This document shows, piece after piece, positions 23,901 through 34,387 of a stretch of 64,000 nucleotides of DNA. Positions within the stretch are counted from its first letter, which is position 1. The number at the start of each line of letters is the position of its first letter. The notes under the pieces are model-generated. The model saw only the letters and a program-made list of their open reading frames with translations. It ran no database searches and had not been told where the DNA came from. The translations under genes were made by a program, and so were the position numbers. Source of the stretch: Hormiphora californensis (lineage: Eukaryota; Ctenophora; Tentaculata; Cydippida; Pleurobrachiidae); the NCBI GenBank assembly GCA_020137815.1, contig CM035352.1, forward strand, positions 2,797,131-2,861,130. Direction: 5' to 3'.

Positions 23901-25568
23901 CGACTGGTGATGTCAGTGTTCCCTAATCCAGCTACCATTTCCCAGAAATTCGCCCGTAGGGCGAACGGGTTTACTAGTTAATATAATATATCAATAGCCC
24001 AGTTGGAAAATTTTATTCGAAGTTACTGGCAAGTTTCTTTGCATGACGTTCAAATCGAGGACCTAATCACTAATCATTATGAAAACTGAAAACTAGATTT
24101 ATCTTGCTATCATGACATGTATAATGTTCTGCACAGTGCACACACACACACATTTATTTTAATGACCCATAAGGTGACACACCGTTAAGCTCCCTCTTGC
24201 TCTCTAAGACGAGGAAACAATAACATTATTTCTCCTATTGATCATCCTCCACTAGGCATATATTATAGCCACCTGCACCCCAGCTGCAGCCCTTTTTAAC
24301 ACTCCCCATTCCCCACTAGGTACCCAGTTATTGGAGATATACGCTCTGGAAATTCAGATGTATACAGAACAGAAGAACAATAAGAAGCTGAAGATGCTTT
24401 ACGAGGCATCCCTGTCCGTTAAAAGTGCCATCCCCCATCCTCTTATCATGGGTGTTATCAGGTGAGTGCAGTCGTGATCAAATACTACTACTAGAACAGA
24501 GTGGTTGTGGTCGAAGAGTGGTTGGAACTTGGAAGAACAATTAGGCTACCATGCTTCAATCCAGCATAATCCTTCGTGTATCCCGGGAAGGGAATGAACG
24601 GTGCTGTAGCTAGAACTTTTTGTGAAAATACCAAGAATCAAGTAAAGATGTAACATGACGTCGTGTCAATGCTAGAAATTAGAGATACTATCACAAGCTG
24701 CACTGTATCAGGGCTAGTATCAGAACTATATCACTGGGCCATTATTTAATTATAATTAGTGACGACTGATCACACATGTGTCATATTGGGATGAGAGCTA
24801 GATAGAGGAGGAGGAGGACTGCAGAGCTATGTAGCTACAGACTAGCGCACACACAGATCTTATACAATATTGGAGATGAGATTCTTTTTGTTTCAATTTT
24901 AATCTCCAGACCATCTCTCACAGCTAGCTGTGTCTATGGAGGTGTGTACAGATCGAACACAAAGACATGATATATTTATACGAGCTGGCCCTATTCACAA
25001 GTTATGCTAATTGCAAGCAAATGTGACATCAGTATACAGAAGACGATAGTACAGAGAGCGAGAGAGGAGAGGGAGGTAGAGAGGGAGGGAGAGAGTATCT
25101 CTCAGAGAGGGAGAGAGCCATGTAGATGGTTTTCTTGTACCATTATAAGGTGCCAATATAAGGTGCCAATATAAGGTGCCAATATAAGGTTTTAGCTTTG
25201 TCCACATTGGAAGACACTAATATATATATGTCCCTTCTCCCTCTCCCATGTACAATACAAGCTCCCTACTATCCAATATTATTAATTCTACATTACATAA
25301 CACCATTATGTTCCTGTAAAGCAGGTAGCTCATCTGTTTATTGATTCATTGAAAGAACGACAAGTTAGGTTAGTTTCATAAACGATACATTAGAATTTGA
25401 GCTTTTCGGGCTATATACAGATTGCAAGTCGCAAGAGGTATATACAAAGACAGGCGTACCGTGAAGCGTACACACATGACACACAAGATCAGAACAGACG
25501 TAAACTCATGAGGGTTTTAGGTAAAGCAAATTGTCTCTATTGTCCTTCTTTCTCACACAGTCTGTTTT

Positions 25569-25618
<50 letters not shown>

Positions 25619-25686
25619 TCTCGCTCTCTCTCTATCTCTCTCTTTCTATCTCTATCTCTCTATCTCTCTCTATCTCTCTCTCTATA

Positions 25687-25765
<79 letters not shown>

Positions 25766-28700
25766 GTGACGAATGCTGCTGAAACACACTCGCCATCAGA
25801 CTGGTCAGGTAATCGATCCTGCAGTCCCCATGTTGGCACGGCGCACAGCCACTTCCTCGGTTACTTCCAAAAGTGGTAGCTGACATAGCCCTGGCAGTGG
25901 TTGTGCTGGTGGTGGTAGTTCGTTTGTTGCAGAGACGAGATACAGCACGTAGTAGAGAGTGTTTCTCCAGTTGTAACATGTTAATCTCACTCAACGTCTC
26001 CTGTGGGAGGGAGGGGATGATATTTTCTAACGGGAGACCGAGAGAGAGGGTCGAACAATGGGTTAGTGATTGAACCAGGTTTATCCTACTATGGGGTATC
26101 ATGGCAGTAATGGGTTCATGTTCTGGGCTAGGAGAGATAGTTTTCTGGGGGGGGGGGGGGGGTAGAGCCTTTAATACATACCTGCAGTTGTGACTCCAGT
26201 TTTCTGACGTGGTAGTGAGATAGGGAGTGACAGAGGTTCTCCAACATCAGATTACACCCACACTCGGCAGCTGAGTGGTCGGTTACTGCCTTGATGTGTT
26301 GAACATGGGCCTCCAGTAGCTGTCTTATCACTCTCACCTAGTGGACGAGGGACGTTATAGGCAGGGGAGCTGTATGGGAGGGGAAAGGTGTTGTAGCCTG
26401 TAGGGGAGCTAGAGGGAAATGGGTGTTGTATGGGAGGGGTGTTGTAGCCTGTAGGGGAGCTAGAGGGAAATGGGTGTTGTATGGGAGGGGTGTTGTAGCC
26501 TGTAGGGGAGCTAGAGGGAGGGGTATTCAATGTTCAAATTAGAGGGAGGGGTGTTCAATGTTCACATTAGAGGGAGGGGTGTTCAATGTTCACATTAGAG
26601 GGAGGGGTGTTCAATGTTCACATTAGAGGGAGGGGTGTTCAATGTTCACATTAGAGGGAGGGGTGTTCAATGTTCACATTAGAGGGAGGGGTGTTCAATG
26701 TTCACATTAGAGGGAGGGGTGTTCAATGTTCACATTAGAGGGAGGGGTGTTCAATGTTCACATTAGAGGGAGGGGTGTTCAATGTTCATATTAGAGGGCC
26801 AGGGGTGTGGCCTGTGGGGAAGAATGATTTATACTCCCTTTCTTCCTGGTATCTACTGTCACTGTCCCTCCTTACCTCTTGTGTGACATGTCCCAGTTGC
26901 TTGCTCGCCTCACTCAGTACTTGCGGGGTATCTGTATTGTGGGCCATTACTGCAATCGCCTGGGCTTTCTTCTTCAACTCTGCCGGTTCACTGTGAATCA
27001 CTACCTTGCCTGAACGGAGGTGGGCTAGAACCGGGGTTAGCTAGTACTGATGATAAAAGAAAGCGCAAGTTTTTACGAAAAACAAATGTTTCACTGGTTA
27101 TATGATCGTGTGAACTGAGAACTCGTGTGTGATTGTGCCAGGTCGATGAGTGCAACACACACACAGCTCTACATACCTCCCTTTAGAGGGCAGTGAGGTG
27201 GGCAGATCTCCATCTTCAGAACAGCCTCTAGTTTGGCTTGTAGCTGATCCTTCCCATCTGCCTTACTGAACCGCACCTTCTTTCTCTCCAGCTCTCTCCT
27301 TAGAGCGGGGATAGACAACTTCTTGAGCAGTTCCAGGCTGGTCTCCGCACTCAAACCACCGGGGATCTACGGGGAGGATGGGGTGATATCAAACATAAAG
27401 TGGTAAATGAACACTAACGGATTATAGTTTTCCAAATTATTATCAACCTGTGTGGGTTTCCCTTGTGTGAGGTTGGGTGTAATGTACTGGTATCGGAAAC
27501 GCTTTGAAACCCGGCGAGTAAACACACGAGACTTGATAATAGCAGGATTCTTGGAAGATTTAGTAGCAACAACCATGATTAAAAAAAGGAAATACTGATT
27601 GCTAAAATGGAGAATTGTTGTTGCTTTTGTAGCAGTGAGAGAGTGAAACACAAGATGGCATGCAGCTAATGAAGTGATCCTTATGACTGTATGCGCTCTT
27701 CTGTTACAGTCTCTGTAACATGTCTCAAATAGGAGCTGGGGCTGTGGGCTAATTAGGAGATCAGGCTAATCAATATCTGATATAATCCCACCTGTCTACA
27801 ACAATATATCTGGTATAATCCCACACCTGTTCAATAATAACCTGGTAATATACCTGTTCAGTCTGTACACCGAGTGTTTGGGTGCCAGGTTTCTCTCCCA
27901 CAACACATTCCACCTTCAAATCTCCAACATCAATTATCAATGGTGATGTCATACCTTCCTCTCCGTCTTCTGAAAATGGGTGGTTTTGTTACAGATATAT
28001 AACCTGGATAGTCTCTCTGTATGGGTAACAAGAGAAGAGGGTCGAGGGTGCTATATACTATATAATATGGGCTACGTAAAATGATGTAGTTGGAGAGATG
28101 AGTGAGGTTTAAAGTCGGATTTTTTGAAACTGTCACCCCCCTAGAGTTTTCAAATTTCTTTAAATGACCATAAATCCGGTTTCTGATGAGATAGAGACTT
28201 GCAATTTGGAAGTTACGAAGATCTTGCTAAGTTCTTCCGAACCTCCAAATTTCAAGTCTCTATCTTATCAGGAACTGGAGATATGACAAATTTTGTTATT
28301 TCAGGGGGGTGACAGTTTCAAAAAATCCGAGTTTAGTACTTTTCATGAGACCTTAAAACTTTGATTTTGTATACATTGTCCTCTCAGGTTCGTTCCCCCA
28401 GAAGTAACGTCCTGTTTCTTACCTCCTTCTCTACTTCCATTGATCTCAGCAGCTGTCTCCCCTGCAGGGTGTACCCCGGGAGGGTTCATCATCCTACTAG
28501 GGGACCTCAACAACCCACCACCACCCGACCCAACACTACTTCTCATCATTGCTTCCTCTGCCGCATCCAGTTCTGCATCATCAAAGAAATCCTCGAAATC
28601 CTCCCCAGTTTCAGGGGGGAGATCTAACCGTTTGGGAGGTTCAGGGGGAGGTGGTGGTCTAGTAGTCCAACTTCTCTTACAGGAGTCAGCCTTCCTCTCC

Positions 28701-29345
28701 TTGCATAACTTCATGTTTCCCTCGTCTAGAGATCGCTGCTTGTTAAACTTGACCCCTAACCTACTTCTCGGCCTTGGTATATTGGACCGATCAGGTCTCA
28801 TGTCGTTCTCCTCTACAATCGTGTTTGGTCTCCTGGCTGGTGATGGGGTGCTATTGCCATAGTACCCGAAACTCTTGCTCCTCCAGGTGTTCCGTTTGAA
28901 ATGATGGTCTCCCATCCCAGCTGCTGTTGATCCTCCTCCTGATCTGTATCTGGATATGAGGGCTGCTAACTCCTCCAGAGCTGTATGTTACTTGTTATGT
29001 TCTAACCCTCCGGGGCGCGGAGAGAGAGAGGGTGTCGAACAAGGCAAGTGTAGATTACAACAAGGTGAACAGCACTAATATTATATACGGTATATAATAT
29101 CTAGCAAAAGGAGGAGGAGGGAGTAGTATGAGCTCTCCAGGAGTGGCTTATAGACTCTATCTATCCGCACACACACATACAACCACTCACTCTCCAATAG
29201 AGTCTGCACTTGGTTGTCATAGCAACCCGACCATCAGCGGCCAGCAGCGCAGATAGGAGCGGAAGTGAACGTGAGTGCTTAATTTAGGAGAGAGAGAGAG
29301 ATAGAGAGGGAGAGGGAAAGAGAGAGAGAGAGATAGAGAGGGAGA

Positions 29346-29425
<80 letters not shown>

Positions 29426-32400
29426 CAGAGCTGCCGTGCCCTACAACTGTGGTGGTGGCTCATAAGCAGAAGGAGCGCTGTTTCAATAATAGAACTTGCA
29501 CTGAAATTGCTCGATAATCAAAACAGTTGCTGTAGTCACAAAACGGAATATAAATCTAAATGCTCTTTCATAAAAACAAACTTATAATAATCAGCGTCCT
29601 CCCGCAAAGTGCTCCTATTCTATAGGAGTACTTCATTTAGTCTAAGGACTAGAGTTCAACTTTTAATAGTTGGTTTGAGTTTCAAATAGTCTAGGCGTAT
29701 GTAATGAGATAATGAGGGGTGTAGACTGTAGGGATAGGAGGAAGAGTAGCTCTGGAGTGGGAATTACTTACCAGTTACCATTCTTTGAGGGGTTTCTGTG
29801 CAACAGACGAACAAAAACACAGTAATAAAGCAACAGAGAGCAGACTAAAAAGACAGCGAGATCATTTGGAACTAAGGATAGAATATAGCAAAGATAGAGA
29901 GAGAGAGATATTATAATTGTCTACTAAATCATTATAGACTCCAAATCTCTACATACATCGAGCTGCAAGAGTGCTCCTCCTGTCATTACCATTTGTTTAT
30001 CTGTCACGTGACTGATCACACTTCCGACCACAAATCTCATTTGTATTTAACCTCTGTATCTAACCTCTATATAACCTCTGTATCTAACCTCTAAACGCGT
30101 AAATACCTGAATATCTCTATCATCGACTGGATTACCACAAAAAAAACAGACCAAACCGAACCAGACGATTGTAAATTTACCAAACCTAACCGAGCATAAA
30201 ATGTGCATCGTTTATCCCTCAAATCTCTCAAATTTTCATAAAGTCTATACTTGAGTCCTAAATCATCTTTTCAATTCTTATGAGAAGCCCAAATTCCTCT
30301 AATTCCCCTTTTGTCTAACCCTAACCAGACCCTCAAACCGCTCTGGGCAGGGAAGGGCAAACTGTATCCGTTCATAACTTATCCTCCATATACCCTAGTC
30401 CCTACAGCTACCCTCCGTATCCCCTCAATCATGCCCTTGTCTCCTCCTCCCCCCCCCCCTCAGATACTAACCAGACCACCTATCACCTGTAGCAATGACA
30501 GCCGCAGATACAGAGAAAGCCCTCCAGAAGGCAGTGAACCCCGCCAAAACCCGGAAGGGCAAGAAGATCTTGCTGGCGAAGGAGCCCCAAATTATTGAGA
30601 ATGACAAACAGACCATGATCCTAAAAGGGGCCAAAACAAGTGGTATGGTGAACGATGTCCTGGCCGATATGTACAAGATCAGACGACAAAATACAGTGAT
30701 GATGGCCAAATCTAACCCTTTCCTGCCGTTTGAGGACACCCAGCCATTATTGGACCTCCTTGCTAAGAAGGATACTAGCATGTTCCTGTTCGGGTCTCAC
30801 AACAAGAAGAGGCCTCACAACTTGGTATTTGGCCGGACATACGATGGCCAGATGTTGGATATGATAGAGTTTGGGGTGACTGGTTTCAAGAAACTCTGCC
30901 AGTTTAAACAACCAAAGATCCCACTTGGAGCCAAACCGTGTTTGATCTTTAACGGTGACATGTTTGAGCGGTATCCAGAGTGGGGAGTGGTCCAGAATTA
31001 TCTCTGTGATTTCTTTAATACCACCAAGACTAGTTCTATCAACCTGCAGGGACTGGAGTATGTCCTATCCTTCACCGCTTGTGAACCAAACATTCTGATG
31101 ATGAGATCATATGAAGTTAACATGAAGAAATCAGGTACCAGCACCCCTTATGTAGAGCTGGAGGAGATCGGTATTTCACTGGATTTGGTACTGCGAAGAA
31201 CACAACTAGCCGCACCAGAAGTAAAGAAACTAGCTCTGAAACAGCCCAAGGCGGCCAAGATCGGCAAGACGAAGAACATCACACACGACTTGGCTGGTTC
31301 TAAGCTGGCAACAGTCCACATGACTAAACAGAATCTCCAGGAGATGCCCCAGAGCAGAATGAAGGGAAGTAGGAAACCAGAGGAAGGGGAATTTGTGAAG
31401 AAGAGTAAGAGGAAGGTGGTGAAGGAGAGTGGAGATGAAGGGGAGGAGGAGGTTGAGGCCATGGAAACCTCATGATAGGATGACTGTTATTTTTAATTTA
31501 TTATCTGTTTTAATAGCTCAGTTTTAACTTCTTTACAGCAGTGTTTCAATCCCAACACGTGTCCAATTATCCCGCCCCCTCCTTGTTCCTACACCCCTTA
31601 CTCAACAACCCCTTCCACAATTTACTGACAACAAAATATGAACAAGACACAGTTGACATAATCGAAACAAACTCTAAAGTCTACTATACCGACTCATGCG
31701 GGAGTTCTCCTCAGTCCCATGAATTTTCTAAGAAATCCCATACATTATAATAAATGAGAGTCCCACAATGCATTAGGTAGCACAACCACAACGCATTATA
31801 AAACTCTAAAATAGTGTGTACTGTGCAGTAGTACTGTACTGTGGGTACACAGTGTGTACTACACAGTGTGTAGTCTGTGTACCCAATGTATATGTTACCT
31901 GAGCAGTGATCATGGTGGTTACACTGGAAGAAGTAGCTCTCCGTCCTCGTTGATTCCATACTAACAAAGCCTAGGGTCAGAATCTGCATGCTATAACATA
32001 ACACAAACACAGTAGGGGCAGAGATGGGGGGGTCATCTGGAGCTGGGGGTTGCAACTTTATACACACACATTATGTAGAGAGATCTGGAGCTCAGTAACT
32101 GTAATTCGGGGTTCTTCAAGCATAAATAAGAGAGAAATGAAGATGAGGGGGTCTGTGTTCTGAATACGTGGTCGGTTAGAGGTAGTAATTTCAGGATGGG
32201 AAGAGAGAGAGGGGGAGAGAGAGAAATAAAGATAGCGAGATGCAAAGAGAGGGAAGGTTTGAAGCAATGCTTGTCCCAAGGGTCTGCTTGTGACTTGGTA
32301 AATTTACAAATTGATAATCCAACTAATTACCCTCTTTAAATCGTCCACTACTTCAAATACGAACATCATTAGACCTAGCATTAAAGAAAAACAAGCTTTG

Positions 32401-34098
32401 ATACCAGCTCCAGTTTTCTGTTCTACTGTAGAACACTTTCACCAGTGTCACTTCCTCAAAATAAGTCCACCAAATCACAAACCTTTATCTGATTCAAAAC
32501 CCCCCGATTACCTCCCCTGACCCCTATCTCCCATTATACCTTACGTTAACATCCCTCCCCCTATCTCCTAGGGAATGTGGAGGCAAGATGCACCTACGAG
32601 AGGGCCAATACCAGAAGGCCCATACCGACTTCTTCGAGTCCTTCAAGAATTATGACGAGAGTGGCAGTCCAAGAAGGACAGCCTGTTTGAAATACCTAGT
32701 GCTGGCTAGTATGTTGATGAAGTCAAACATCAACCCATTCGACTCGCAGGTTAGCAGTAGTTTAACTGAGTCACAGTTAGACACTGCACTACTGACTACA
32801 GTAAAGGGGCGGGGTGCTCAATAATGATAATTTCTTGTCCAGACCGATAATTGCTGTTTCGGTTTTCAAGCTCGGGCACACGTCCAACAATAATTCCCCA
32901 GGAAGCAAAGCCGTACAAGAATGACAAGGAGATTATCGCAATGACCAATCTAGTGAAGTAAGTACCCCGGGGGGGGGGGGGGGATTTTCCGAGGCCATTT
33001 CAAGATGATCATGACCGTTGATAACCGACAAATTGTATTATTCTACCCAACACCCCCAGCTTTTCCTTGATTAACATGTCCCACTCACCCTCTCTATACC
33101 CATTACCCAGTACCCACTCTATCCCACTCACCCTCTCTAGTCTCTACCCGTGCCCTGGAGGATTAGAACATTTAACAACAGCTCCCCCACAACATAACAA
33201 CATAACAACATCTCCCCCACCCCACAGTGCATACCAAAGCAACGATATAGAGCGGTTTCAGAGTATAGTAAAGGAACACCACTGCAGCGTAATGGAGGAC
33301 ACATTCATAAGGGAACACATAGAGGATTTATTAAAAAATATACGCACAGAGGTACATGTATAGTGTCGTAGTGTGTGTGTGTGTAGGGGGTTGTGGAGTT
33401 ATTGGGAGGGAAGAGAGATGGTGTGTAGTGATAACTGATAGGTCCTGACGGTAGGCGGTAAATGTTAACCAGATCTGTGAGAATTTCGCACGTTTTTGCC
33501 CATAACTCAGCCATTTCTTGACCAATTTGCAAAATCTTTGGCTCATTGGAAAGAGGACATTGAGATCTCTCAAATGAGCTCAAGAAAATGAAGATTGGCG
33601 CAAATTGCGCGGCGTGGTGGCGAAAACGCGCATTTTGCGCCATGACGCCGCGCATTTTTCGCCGATTTTAGTTTTATTGGGTTCATTTGAAAGAGCTCAA
33701 TGTCCTCTTTCCAACGCGCCCAAGATTTTGCAAATTGGTCAAGAAATGACTGAGTTATGGACAAAAACGTGGTTTTGCACGTACGTTTTCTCTCAGATCT
33801 GGTTAACATTTACCGCCTACCGGTCCTGACACTTCACAGATGTCTCATAAGACCGTCCTCTTCGTGTGGCTGTGGGCAAGAGGATGCCACAGTGAAATGG
33901 GGCAGTATGACACCCCCCCCCCCCCAGTATGACAAATCCTCAATTTTGAGGATCTGATCATTCTAATACCCCTCCCTCTTTCCCTTACTCAACAACCCCT
34001 CCCCCCTTTCAGGTTCTTATCAAGGTTATCAAACCATACACACGACTGAAGATAGACTACGTTGCTGGTGTACTAGGGATATCTTGTGAAGAGGTATA

Positions 34099-34195
<97 letters not shown>

Positions 34196-34297
34196 CTCTG
34201 TTCCCATGACTACGGGTACCTCCCACCGTCTCGGATGCAATGGTGTACGGAGATGAATTGCTTGTTTGAATGCACAACTGTTTGTGTGGCTTGCAGG

Positions 34298-34387
<90 letters not shown>

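Noticed and set aside
25397-25879. Ser/Leu-repeat open frames over the (TC)n tracts here and at 34.1-34.4 and 41.3 kb
   Set aside because: Dinucleotide repeats are open in all frames; there is no coding evidence.
31711-32067. Minus-strand 118-residue frame after RPF2
   Set aside because: No domain, no supporting splice context and low-complexity CATTGT-type repeats.
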